From: Sutterella sp. UBA4713
Lineage (GTDB): Bacteria; Pseudomonadota; Gammaproteobacteria; Burkholderiales; Burkholderiaceae_F
Direction of reading: 5' to 3'
Assembly: GCA_002404465.1 (NCBI GenBank)
Contig: DHJT01000003.1
Span: forward strand, 4,095 to 17,829
Length of the DNA stretch: 13,735 nucleotides
Numbering within the stretch: position 1 is the stretch's first letter; every line of letters starts with the position of its first letter. Below the pieces are notes generated by a model. That model searched no databases. It was given only the letters and a program-made list of their open reading frames with translations, and was not told the DNA's origin. Positions 5,801 through 12,894 of this stretch are shown one piece after another. A program made the translations under genes and the position numbers.

Positions 5801-8785
5801 TTACGTCGTTTCAAGCCCCGGGAAGAACTTTTTCATGGCCTTAAAGTAAGGCCGGAAGTTTTCATTGTAAAAGTCCTGACATTTGTTCGAATGCGAGCCG
5901 AGGAACTTGTGGATAATTTCTCGTGCTTCCTCCGGGTTGCTCTTAAAGAAGCCTTCATGGATGGCATTTAAGACTTGTTTTTCCTGAGGGCTCATCTTTG
6001 CGATAAGCGATTTGAAAACTTGATGGCTCGTGCTCTTGTAGAACCAGAAGTACATCAAATCCAATAGGTGAGCGAAAAGCTCCTCGCGCTGCACGGCTCC
6101 GACTTTTTGCGTAACGCGACGAAACTCCCCGGGGGCGGCAAAGACTTCGAGCATATTGCGTTCCGGGAAAAGCGTTTCGAGTTTGACGTAACACGCAAAG
6201 ATAGCCTTGAATTTTGCATCATAGTCAAGACGGCGCAATCGGTAGAAATTGCGTCGGTCGGCCGTTGCCTCAATAATTAGGGCAATCGTATCGGAAGCCA
6301 GCTTCGTGATGATAGCCGAAGAGTAAATCAAGACATCCGACACGGGCATTGAGGTTAAGAACGGCAAAATCAGTGCCAAAATTGCGTTGTAAACGAGGGC
6401 AACGGGAATGGCTAAAACACTGCGGAAAAAGTTGCCGACGACAGCCGTCATCGGAAATCCTCGGAAAATGTTGTGCGAACTGATGTATGTGCCGTTTGCC
6501 AAGGCAATTACGGTAAATACAAGGAGAGGATGTTCCGTGACCTTGACGTTAAAGAGGCCGACGAGGATGCCGTTTCGAATAATGCCTTCGAGAAGAACCA
6601 CGGACCAGCCTGTGTACATGAGCGATTCACACAGTCGTGTCCACTGCACCGTTTGATACCACTTGACGCGGCTTCCGAAGAACGCACCTGATGCGATAAT
6701 CATCTGGATGATGTTGCGCACGCCCGTGATACCGAGCCAAATAAATGCACCGAAGCAGGCAAGGAACCACCAGTTCTGCGTAATCATGAAGGTGCAAAAT
6801 GCCGGAATCAGACCGATTAAAACCTTAATGACGTTTAATACCGGTGTTGTCAGATACTTGGCCGGGATTTTTTTGTCGGTCTTAAGTTTTGTGTCAGCGA
6901 GCAAATTGTTATCGGCCGCTCCCGTCATGCCGCCTAAAGTGGCAATATTGCCCTTGCTCGTATTGACTTCGACCGAGCGTTGGGAAATGGTGTAGTCGCG
7001 TTTTCGCGTCATGCCGATAGCCGGGTTGCCGCGAAGTTTACGAATCGCACGTGTCGGTAAACTCGGCGCCGAGGTATCTTGGTATGTATCACACACTTCG
7101 AGTTTGACGTTCACGGGAAGTAGTTTCGTGTTGGCTTGAAGCTTCTTTTGTGCAGAAGACGGCAGTGTGTCGATGACGGCAAGTCCCATGCCGACGCGGT
7201 TGCCGACATGCCCGGTTGAGTCCGTTCCGAAGGCACTTCCGAGCGGAGTGACGCTATATAAATCAATCAAATCGGACAGATTGTCCAAAATCAACGTTAA
7301 CTTATCGCGCCGAGCCGCATCGTGAGCGTTCTCTAAAATGAGTTCGCTTAGGGTGGCTTTCAGGCTCATGATGCGCGCGGAGTTAATGTCATACTGGATT
7401 TTGCCGATGCGCTCCAAGTCAAAAACTTCGCCTTCGTTGTACTCCTTTAGGTTGATGCGCTCCAGATGCGTAAACAGACCCTGAGCATCCCAGAGGATCT
7501 CCAGTACGTCGGCCGCATCCAGGCCCGTCAGTTGCAATGTTGTCCGAAAGCCGCTTCTTAAATTCGTCACAAGCTTTAAGTGGTCGAGAATCGGCATGGA
7601 AAGAAACGCAGGACGACCGTCATCGGCCGGAACATCGCGGTTCGGGACCGTCGGGTTCTTTTCGGCGCTCAGATAATCTGAATAAATCTTATTGGAGGTT
7701 AAGCCGTTTAGGGTGTCAATTTGCGCTAAGGCAGCCTTTCTATCTGCCTCGGTCATGGACGCAAGCGAAGCATTGAGCGTTTCGGCACGCTCTTTCATCG
7801 GCTCGAACAGACTCTTATGGATAAAGTCTGCCAAATGCAGGCGACTCGGTCTCCCGGCACCGACAAATTCCGTAAAAGTTTCTTTGCTCAGCGGTGCGAT
7901 GGCAGGTAGGCCGAAATGCTTTCTAATCTCTTGTAAGTGGTTCGCATTAAAGCTTTCAAGCAAAGCATAGGTCTGCTCAGCATACCAAGCGTTGGCTTTT
8001 TCGCCTTCTTTCAGAACGTTGCGAACAGGGGCACTCTTAAAAAATTCTATAACGTCTTCGGCTTTGGCAAATCCGCGGGGAACCCAAATGAAATCGGCAT
8101 ATTTTTTCCCGAAAACGGAACGAAATTCCAGTCCGACACGGACACGAATCTTCATGATTTCAGCGGCCGTTGTCAGCTCTTCGACCGTTGCCGGATTGAC
8201 CGTGTTGTGATAAATCACCGTCAGACTGCGAATGCCTTTGATCCAAGCATCCATAATCAGGTACGTCGGGTTCTTGCGGCCTTTCGTATTCGAATCGTGA
8301 ACGTGCTGGTCCATCGTGAGCTGATCCCAACTTTCGGGCATTTCGAATAGGAAGCGTGAAGCAAGGAATGAACGCACGATGCGGGGATTACCTGCAGCTA
8401 CTTTACGGAAATCGTGAATGAGCTTTAGTTGCTCGATATCGTTGCCTTTGGCACGAACGATGTCTTTCATAATCTGCACAAGAACACGTCCCGTGTTGAT
8501 GCGAAACGGTGTTGTTGCGCTGTTAATCACTTCGTCATAAAGAGCCCGAAGGGCACTTAGCCGCTCGGAGGCATCACCCAATCCCTCAATGCTTTTTAAT
8601 AGGTTGATTACGGCATAGGCCATGCGACTTTCGTGTGTCGTCGCCAAGCTGAGGATTCCGTGCGGATGCAGGGCTGTGTTAAAGAGCTTTTGTTCGAGCT
8701 TAATATCGGTCTTCTGTTCCGTGGTTGAATTGACCATGTCCAGAAGCGCTCGATCGCTCTTGTCAAAATACAAATTTTCTGACAT
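5801..8785 (-). CDS. Large membrane protein of unknown function with an N-terminal PHP-like domain
   Basis: I do not recognise a named family for this 994-residue protein. Residues about 35-150 are helical and soluble. Residues 159-220 follow the PHP metal-dependent phosphoesterase pattern: DQHVHD (159-164, giving DxHxH), then IYHN (191-194) where TDHD/N is usual, then GLEF (218-221), with the usual spacing. A long soluble stretch follows to about 640. Then come roughly six hydrophobic segments (about 646-670, 672-698, 722-745, 753-768, 785-812 and 816-838), and a charged helical C-terminus of about 155 residues. There is no signal peptide, so the N-terminal domain is probably cytoplasmic. 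AAGAGAGAG just upstream serves as a ribosome binding site. The gene appears monocistronic, between the shared hairpin and its own promoter region. A hydrolase or nuclease role is possible but only inferred. Confidence 0.85.
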   Translation of the reverse strand: MSENLYFDKSDRALLDMVNSTTEQKTDIKLEQKLFNTALHPHGILSLATTHESRMAYAVINLLKSIEGLGDASERLSALRALYDEVINSATTPFRINTGRVLVQIMKDIVRAKGNDIEQLKLIHDFRKVAAGNPRIVRSFLASRFLFEMPESWDQLTMDQHVHDSNTKGRKNPTYLIMDAWIKGIRSLTVIYHNTVNPATVEELTTAAEIMKIRVRVGLEFRSVFGKKYADFIWVPRGFAKAEDVIEFFKSAPVRNVLKEGEKANAWYAEQTYALLESFNANHLQEIRKHFGLPAIAPLSKETFTEFVGAGRPSRLHLADFIHKSLFEPMKERAETLNASLASMTEADRKAALAQIDTLNGLTSNKIYSDYLSAEKNPTVPNRDVPADDGRPAFLSMPILDHLKLVTNLRSGFRTTLQLTGLDAADVLEILWDAQGLFTHLERINLKEYNEGEVFDLERIGKIQYDINSARIMSLKATLSELILENAHDAARRDKLTLILDNLSDLIDLYSVTPLGSAFGTDSTGHVGNRVGMGLAVIDTLPSSAQKKLQANTKLLPVNVKLEVCDTYQDTSAPSLPTRAIRKLRGNPAIGMTRKRDYTISQRSVEVNTSKGNIATLGGMTGAADNNLLADTKLKTDKKIPAKYLTTPVLNVIKVLIGLIPAFCTFMITQNWWFLACFGAFIWLGITGVRNIIQMIIASGAFFGSRVKWYQTVQWTRLCESLMYTGWSVVLLEGIIRNGILVGLFNVKVTEHPLLVFTVIALANGTYISSHNIFRGFPMTAVVGNFFRSVLAIPVALVYNAILALILPFLTSMPVSDVLIYSSAIITKLASDTIALIIEATADRRNFYRLRRLDYDAKFKAIFACYVKLETLFPERNMLEVFAAPGEFRRVTQKVGAVQREELFAHLLDLMYFWFYKSTSHQVFKSLIAKMSPQEKQVLNAIHEGFFKSNPEEAREIIHKFLGSHSNKCQDFYNENFRPYFKAMKKFFPGLETT

Positions 8786-8850
8786 GCGAAGAACTCTCTC
8801 TTAAAGATAACGTCCCTTTTGTAATTGGTTCCGAAAATCGGTCAGGGACT

Positions 8851-8880
8851 GTTTTAGATTTAAAAAGCCAATCTTATCAA
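8851..8880 (-). promoter_or_regulatory. Candidate sigma-70 promoter for the 994-residue gene
   Basis: Read on the - strand, TTGATA (8875-8880) is followed after 18 bases by TAAAAC (8851-8856), which would place the start of transcription about 60 bases before the ATG. Spacing and boxes are acceptable but not strong. Confidence 0.4.
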
Positions 8881-8919
8881 TATAGTAGGTTGTTTTGCCA
8901 GCAAGAGGGCATATTTTTC

Positions 8920-8947
8920 TTGACCTATTGCGGTTTTCCATTAAAAT
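8920..8947 (+). promoter_or_regulatory. Candidate sigma-70 promoter of tRNA-Leu
   Basis: TTGACC (8920-8925), a 16-base spacer and TAAAAT (8942-8947) lie about 60 bases before the tRNA on the same strand. The sequence after the -10 box is GC-containing (GCCC), as is common at stable RNA promoters. Confidence 0.6.
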
Positions 8948-9007
8948 GCCCAACCTCGCCGAATGTTCGAAAGGTGATTAAATTCGTATCGAACATCGGT
9001 TTAATAT

Positions 9008-9092
9008 GCGGTCGTGGCGAAATTGGTAGACGCGCAGCCTTGAGGTGGCTGTGGCGAGAGTCATGAGAGTTCGAGTCTCTCCGACCGCACCA
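9008..9092 (+). tRNA. tRNA-Leu (anticodon GAG)
   Basis: The acceptor arms GCGGTCG (9008-9014) and CGACCGC (9082-9088) pair perfectly, and the ACCA end (9089-9092) is encoded. The anticodon stem CAGCC/GGCTG (9035-9039 and 9047-9051) frames the loop TTGAGGT with anticodon GAG at 9042-9044, which reads CUC and CUU leucine codons. The D arm contains AATTGGTAGACGC. The long variable arm is typical of class II tRNA-Leu. The T arm is GAGAG-TTCGAGT-CTCTC. No repeat of the tRNA 3' end appears in the window, so there is no sign of an integrated element at this site. Confidence 0.97.
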
Positions 9093-9142
9093 AGCGTTCT
9101 TTCCTGCTCTCGGAAAACCTTCAGATTTCCTAAACAAATCAA

Positions 9143-9157
9143 GACAAAGTGCTTGTC
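9143..9157 (-). terminator. Weak hairpin after the MdtG-like gene
   Basis: On the - strand, GACAA-GCACT-TTGTC forms a 5-base-pair stem 9 bases after the transporter stop codon. It is followed by the T-rich TTGATTTGTTT. The stem is short, so terminator activity is only plausible. It lies between the convergent tRNA and the transporter gene. Confidence 0.35.
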
Positions 9158-9166
9158 CCGTGTCTT

Positions 9167-10417
9167 TTAGCGACCCGGGATATCCTTCCGTGTTTCGACG
9201 GGAGTTCCCGTGGCAGGGGCTCCTTTTTTCGGACGGGACAAAATCAAAATAGCAACCACCGGATACAAAAGGGCCCCGGAGATGCCGAGCACGAGTTGAT
9301 TGGTCATGTAGGTGGCCATCAAGCCGCCGAGAATCGGACCGAGAACACTTCCTAACTGCTGGGCTCCGTAGCTGTAGCCGAAGACGCGACCTCGGTCCGC
9401 CGGGTCTGTTGATTGCGTCAGAACGGCATTAATGGCCGGGAAAATTCCTGCAAAAGCCAGGCCGCCGATGAAACGCCAAATTGTAAATTGTGTTAAATCA
9501 AACGGAACGGCTTGAATCCAACCGAACGTAGCTCCCAAAAACAGCGATAGGTAAAGCACGGGACGATAGCCCCAACTTTGCCCGAGAATCCCCCACAGGG
9601 GAGAGGCGAAAATTCCGGAGATTCCGACAATGGAAAAGACAAGCCCGGAAATAAAGACGATGTGATTCATCGAGTTTTGCAACTGCGCAATGTAAAGGGG
9701 TAGCACAGGTTGCGTCATCATGATGGTCATTTGGACCATTGCGGCGGCAAAGAGCATCCGTTGAATCACGGGGTTTTTCAGCGTCGCGTGAATTTGCCAC
9801 TTGCGCTCTACCGTTTCGACTTTTTTTGCTACCGGCGCCTTGGGCGGCTCGTCAATGAAAAATAAAATCATTAACGCAATGCATGTCAGGCCCCCGGCGG
9901 CGACAAGAAACGAGGCGCGCATCCCGAACAGTTCTGCCAGCGTCCCGCCGAAAAAAGGTCCGATAACATGGCCGGCCGTCAATCCCCCTTGCATCACGCC
10001 CAAACACAGTCCGAGGCGGGCACTCGGTGCTTTCGCACTCATAATGGCCAGTGTTGCCGGCCAAAGGCCGGAAGAAAATCCCTGAAGAGCCCGCATCCCG
10101 AATAGTTGCAACGGCGTTTGGACAAAGGCACCGAGAAAATACGAGACGGCAAGACACACGGCAGCTCGTATGGCCATGAGTTTTCTGGATTTGCGGTCGG
10201 CAAGCGCTCCCCAAATAGGGGCCATGAGACCGGAAATCAAAAACGTAATTGAAAAGATGAGTCCGCTCCACCAGTTTACCTCGGTGGCATCAACGCCCAA
10301 GTCCTGAATCAGGTACATCGGCAGAAACGGGATAAGCATCGTGTAACCCGAAGACATGAGTACAGAACTGAGGGTCAAAATGACCAGTGAAACTTTCCAA
10401 TTGTCTTTCAAGTCCAT
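9167..10417 (-). CDS. MFS efflux transporter, MdtG-like
   Basis: This is a 416-residue inner-membrane drug:H+ antiporter-type protein with 12 predicted membrane helices. The N-terminal half resembles E. coli MdtG closely: a short cytoplasmic lead with NWK (6-8), WWSGLIFSITFLISG (49-63), and the loop 2-3 motif A GALADRKSRK (70-79). A degenerate copy of motif A occurs between helices 8 and 9 (SPLWGILGQSWGYRP). A hydrophilic loop around residues 192-212 separates the two halves. The last 20 or so residues are hydrophilic. The ATG at 10417 fits the family N-terminus, although no clear Shine-Dalgarno sequence precedes it. It is probably a single-gene unit, as 178 bases separate it from the upstream co-directional gene. 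It exports a small molecule of unknown identity; no substrate or regulator is visible. Confidence 0.8.
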   Translation of the reverse strand: MDLKDNWKVSLVILTLSSVLMSSGYTMLIPFLPMYLIQDLGVDATEVNWWSGLIFSITFLISGLMAPIWGALADRKSRKLMAIRAAVCLAVSYFLGAFVQTPLQLFGMRALQGFSSGLWPATLAIMSAKAPSARLGLCLGVMQGGLTAGHVIGPFFGGTLAELFGMRASFLVAAGGLTCIALMILFFIDEPPKAPVAKKVETVERKWQIHATLKNPVIQRMLFAAAMVQMTIMMTQPVLPLYIAQLQNSMNHIVFISGLVFSIVGISGIFASPLWGILGQSWGYRPVLYLSLFLGATFGWIQAVPFDLTQFTIWRFIGGLAFAGIFPAINAVLTQSTDPADRGRVFGYSYGAQQLGSVLGPILGGLMATYMTNQLVLGISGALLYPVVAILILSRPKKGAPATGTPVETRKDIPGR

Positions 10418-10595
10418 GTTTGGGAGCTACAAGGAAAAATACGGAAATCCCGCGTCTTTTCAAAAGTATGAAAGTTAAATTTTAAAGAAAATCCCCGAAA
10501 AAATCTCTTTGCAAAGCCTCGGTTATTTTCTGATGCGAGGACAGGGCAATGATTCGAGCCGCGTCCCCGCAACCGAGATCTTAAAGCCGATTTTG

Positions 10596-10997
10596 TTATC
10601 GGATTTTGTACGTAATGTCGGCCGGGAATCCTCTTACCATATCGCCGGCCTTGACTCCGCGAAAGGTGTTTTCTGCATCCGCGCCGGCTTTAACGGCTTT
10701 TTCTACGAATTCCTTGGCTTTCGTTTTGCTCATAGAGCAATGGGATGTGTCGACAAGGAAGTGCGCGTCGGCAGCAATGGCGTTTACCGATGCGCCGCCG
10801 CGAAAATCGGAAACATCGGCGCACGGAAGAAGTTTCTCAAGCGCCAAAACGGCGCGCGCGCCGGCGTGAACGGCATTGGTGTTCCCGTACGAGCCGTTTG
10901 AATGGCCGCCGGGACCTGTGATGGTCACTTCATAAGTCGTTGCAAAAGATAGCGAGGAGGCAAGACCGAGAGTTAGCGTGAAAAGAAGTTTTTTCAT
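10596..10997 (-). CDS. Secreted stand-alone M20 peptidase lid/dimerisation-domain protein
   Basis: This 133-residue protein begins with a Sec signal peptide (MKKLLFTLTL lead, likely cleavage after SFA at residue 19). The remainder aligns with the dimerisation (lid) domain of M20 metallopeptidases and nothing else. TGPGGHSNGSYGNTNAVHA (27-45) is the first lid signature, with His32. GGASVNAIAADA (67-78) is the second, and LVDTSH follows on the next strand. It ends (ITYKIR) about where the catalytic domain would resume. There is no metal-binding HxD, EE or terminal His, so it cannot be a peptidase alone. The ATG lies 9 bases after the stop of the upstream M20 peptidase gene, and its AGGAG overlaps that stop, indicating translational coupling. 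I infer that it partners the peptidase in the periplasm. The alternative is a decayed remnant of a duplicated peptidase, which the intact signal peptide and ribosome binding site argue against. Confidence 0.8.
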   Translation of the reverse strand: MKKLLFTLTLGLASSLSFATTYEVTITGPGGHSNGSYGNTNAVHAGARAVLALEKLLPCADVSDFRGGASVNAIAADAHFLVDTSHCSMSKTKAKEFVEKAVKAGADAENTFRGVKAGDMVRGFPADITYKIR

Positions 10998-11002
10998 TCG
11001 GT

Positions 11003-11008
11003 TCTCCT
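11003..11008 (-). promoter_or_regulatory. Ribosome binding site overlapping the upstream stop codon
   Basis: On the - strand AGGAGA covers the last two bases of the peptidase TAG stop (11007-11009) and lies 5 bases before the lid-protein ATG (10995-10997). The arrangement suggests that ribosomes finishing the peptidase reinitiate on the small gene. Confidence 0.75.
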
Positions 11009-12704
11009 ATTCGTACATGTCTTCGGTTGTTCTCGGACCGATCGGACGCATTAAAGGTTCGATCTTTTTCCCGTCGGACGTGTTGTAGCCCGAGGCCATC
11101 AAACCCATGAGAATCATGCGATAGACGCGCTTTCCCTCATCGATGCCGTTGCCCGGAATGCCCCATTCGTACCAGGCATGACCTCCGCCGCCGCCGGCAT
11201 TGGTTCCGACGTTGATATTGACGGTCGGCACACCGACAGCTGCCGGAACGTTGTCGTTTAAGGAAGCTGCCTGCGTGCGCAGTTCTTTCCTTTGATCAAT
11301 ACCGACAACCTTGGCTGATTGCCAGTAGGCTTGCATCATGCCGTCGTTGTAATCCTTCCTCTGGTGAGCCGGTCGGTCTCCGAACCAAACAAGTTCCATT
11401 TTCACGGCCTTGGCATCATCAGAGTTCAGTTTGAATCGGGAATTTTCTTGATCTAAAGCTTTTTTAAATGTCGGCTCAATCTGAGCACGCATGGCGCTTA
11501 ACGGGCCTTGCGTCGGACTTCGCATGTCAACCATCAGCGTGCAAGAGCGACTTCTCAATCCTGCCTTTGCTTTCGTGCAGTTGCCCACACCGACCGTGTA
11601 AGTGGTTCTTTCGGCTGTCTTATCCGAATCGTACGGGCTCTTGATGTTGGAGATCATCTCAATGGCGCGTGCCATGGCACGAAGAGCCGAGGGCTGCTTG
11701 TCGCCGATTTTGACACCTTCCGGTTCCGTGTACTTAATTTCAAAACGATAGGAACCTAAGTAATTGACGATGCCGGATTTGGGAGAAGTGCTGTCAGCAC
11801 CGATATTGGCTACGAAATTCAGCGCGTTGTTTCCTTTTCCTGTGTCCTGATTGTAGCCGTACAGTTGCTTCATCCCGCACAGGTTCCCTTTGCCTTCCTC
11901 TCCGGCGGTACCGCATACCCAGATGTCGTAAACAGGTTTGATGCCGTATTTGTTCATCAAGTAGGCCATCTGCATGACGGCGGCGGTGTTAATCATGGCA
12001 TCGTTGTATCCCGGAACGTACATCCGATAGGCGCCTTTATTTTGCGCCTGTTCATAGCTCTGATAACGCTTATAGGCTTTTTGGTAGGCGGCGTCTTCGA
12101 TAATTTTTCCGTCCTTGTCAAAATGCAACTGTTCGGCAAGTGCAGCAAGCTCATCCGGTGTTTTCACCAGAGGCTTACTCACGGGTTGCAATTTAATCGG
12201 TTCGTACGGATTGGTTTGTGGGGGAAGTGCCGGCGGATTGACCGTATCGATGTGGCCTTCCAAAAGAACTTTGGGGAACTGACCCCTATATGATTTGGCG
12301 CCTTGTTGCTCGGCATATGTTCCGGGGATGCGTACACAGGCGTTGTAAACCGGCAGGCCGTCGACAAGCTGGATGCCGGCTCCGGGCAAGTACCCGTCAA
12401 GACGTGTCATGACCTGTTCGGGAGTAAAACCCCATTCTTGCGTAAAGCGACGCATGATTTCTTTTTGGCGCCGCATTTCCGAGCGGGAAGGAGATGCAAT
12501 ACGTACGATTTCCATCTGCGTATTAAACCGCCATTTCTGCCCTTGCGGACTGACGGCCTCGGCAAGAATTTTTTGCATGAGGGAGTCTTGATTGATGGTT
12601 TCCGCCGAAATTTCGGCTTGCGGCGAGACGACGGGGACGGCGGCGTTCGATGCCGTACCCAGTAGCATGAGCGCGACAAGTGCCGTCAGTTTTTTCGGTT
12701 TCAT
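11007..12704 (-). CDS. Secreted M20-family metallopeptidase with a degenerate lid domain
   Basis: This is a di-zinc exopeptidase or amidohydrolase of the M20 family, predicted to act in the periplasm. From the chosen start it has 565 residues with a signal peptide (MKPKKLTALV lead, cleavage near SNAA at 19-22). Metal and catalytic motifs are GHID (150-153), NDAMINTAA (234-242, Asp235 as bridging ligand), GTAGEEGKG (265-273, Glu269/Glu270), GADS (302-305) and GGGGGHAW (504-511, His509). A stretch of roughly 75 residues separates HxD from Asp235, longer than usual. The lid (about 316-445) keeps the fold pattern (YRFEIKY, TTYTVGVG, MVDMRS) but lacks the GGHS and SVNAI signatures. The start at 12704 has GGAGG 4 bases upstream and lies downstream of a strong promoter; an in-frame ATG at 12821 lies upstream of that promoter and is rejected. 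It forms an operon with the small lid-domain gene that follows. Confidence 0.87.
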   Translation of the reverse strand: MKPKKLTALVALMLLGTASNAAVPVVSPQAEISAETINQDSLMQKILAEAVSPQGQKWRFNTQMEIVRIASPSRSEMRRQKEIMRRFTQEWGFTPEQVMTRLDGYLPGAGIQLVDGLPVYNACVRIPGTYAEQQGAKSYRGQFPKVLLEGHIDTVNPPALPPQTNPYEPIKLQPVSKPLVKTPDELAALAEQLHFDKDGKIIEDAAYQKAYKRYQSYEQAQNKGAYRMYVPGYNDAMINTAAVMQMAYLMNKYGIKPVYDIWVCGTAGEEGKGNLCGMKQLYGYNQDTGKGNNALNFVANIGADSTSPKSGIVNYLGSYRFEIKYTEPEGVKIGDKQPSALRAMARAIEMISNIKSPYDSDKTAERTTYTVGVGNCTKAKAGLRSRSCTLMVDMRSPTQGPLSAMRAQIEPTFKKALDQENSRFKLNSDDAKAVKMELVWFGDRPAHQRKDYNDGMMQAYWQSAKVVGIDQRKELRTQAASLNDNVPAAVGVPTVNINVGTNAGGGGGHAWYEWGIPGNGIDEGKRVYRMILMGLMASGYNTSDGKKIEPLMRPIGPRTTEDMYE

Positions 12705-12750
12705 ATGGCCTCCGAAGTTTGGAACATACGGAATTTCTTTTTTCTTTTGG

Positions 12751-12779
12751 ATACTGCAGGTAGAAAAATACCCTGTCAA
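12751..12779 (-). promoter_or_regulatory. Near-consensus sigma-70 promoter of the M20 operon
   Basis: On the - strand a perfect TTGACA (12774-12779) is followed after 17 bases by CAGTAT (12751-12756). Transcription would begin near 12744, giving a leader of about 40 bases before the ATG at 12704. No operator-like dyad is obvious around it. Confidence 0.75.
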
Positions 12780-12894
12780 GAGGGAGGAAAAAAGTGCCGG
12801 AAAACGATGCGACATGCGCAATGAGCAGGATTTGAAAAAACAGCTTACTTGCGAAAGAGGCCTGTAAAATAAAGAACCCTAAACAGGACTCATT

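Noticed and set aside
5801..8785. Site-specific recombinase (COG4389-type) assignment for the 994-residue protein
   Set aside because: Both are large proteins with C-terminal membrane segments, but the remembered sequence of that family does not match here, whereas the PHP-type motifs do.
9008..9166. tRNA-Leu as an integration site for a mobile element
   Set aside because: No integrase and no repeat of the tRNA 3' end are present, and the gene downstream is an ordinary transporter.
10507..10516. Palindrome CTTTGCAAAG followed by T-rich sequence on the - strand
   Set aside because: A gapless 10-base palindrome cannot form a terminator hairpin, and a single copy is not enough to claim an operator.
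10587..10602. CCGAT/ATCGG hairpin at the lid-gene stop
   Set aside because: The stem is 5 base pairs, overlaps the coding end and has no T-tract on the relevant strand.
10509..10901. Open frame of 130 codons on the + strand
   Set aside because: It lies antisense to the lid-domain gene, has no ribosome binding site, and its composition mirrors the real gene.
12705..12821. Upstream in-frame ATG extending the M20 peptidase to 604 residues
   Set aside because: The extension is upstream of the near-consensus promoter at 12751-12779 and would place 39 residues ahead of an obvious signal peptide. The ATG at 12702-12704 has GGAGG before it.
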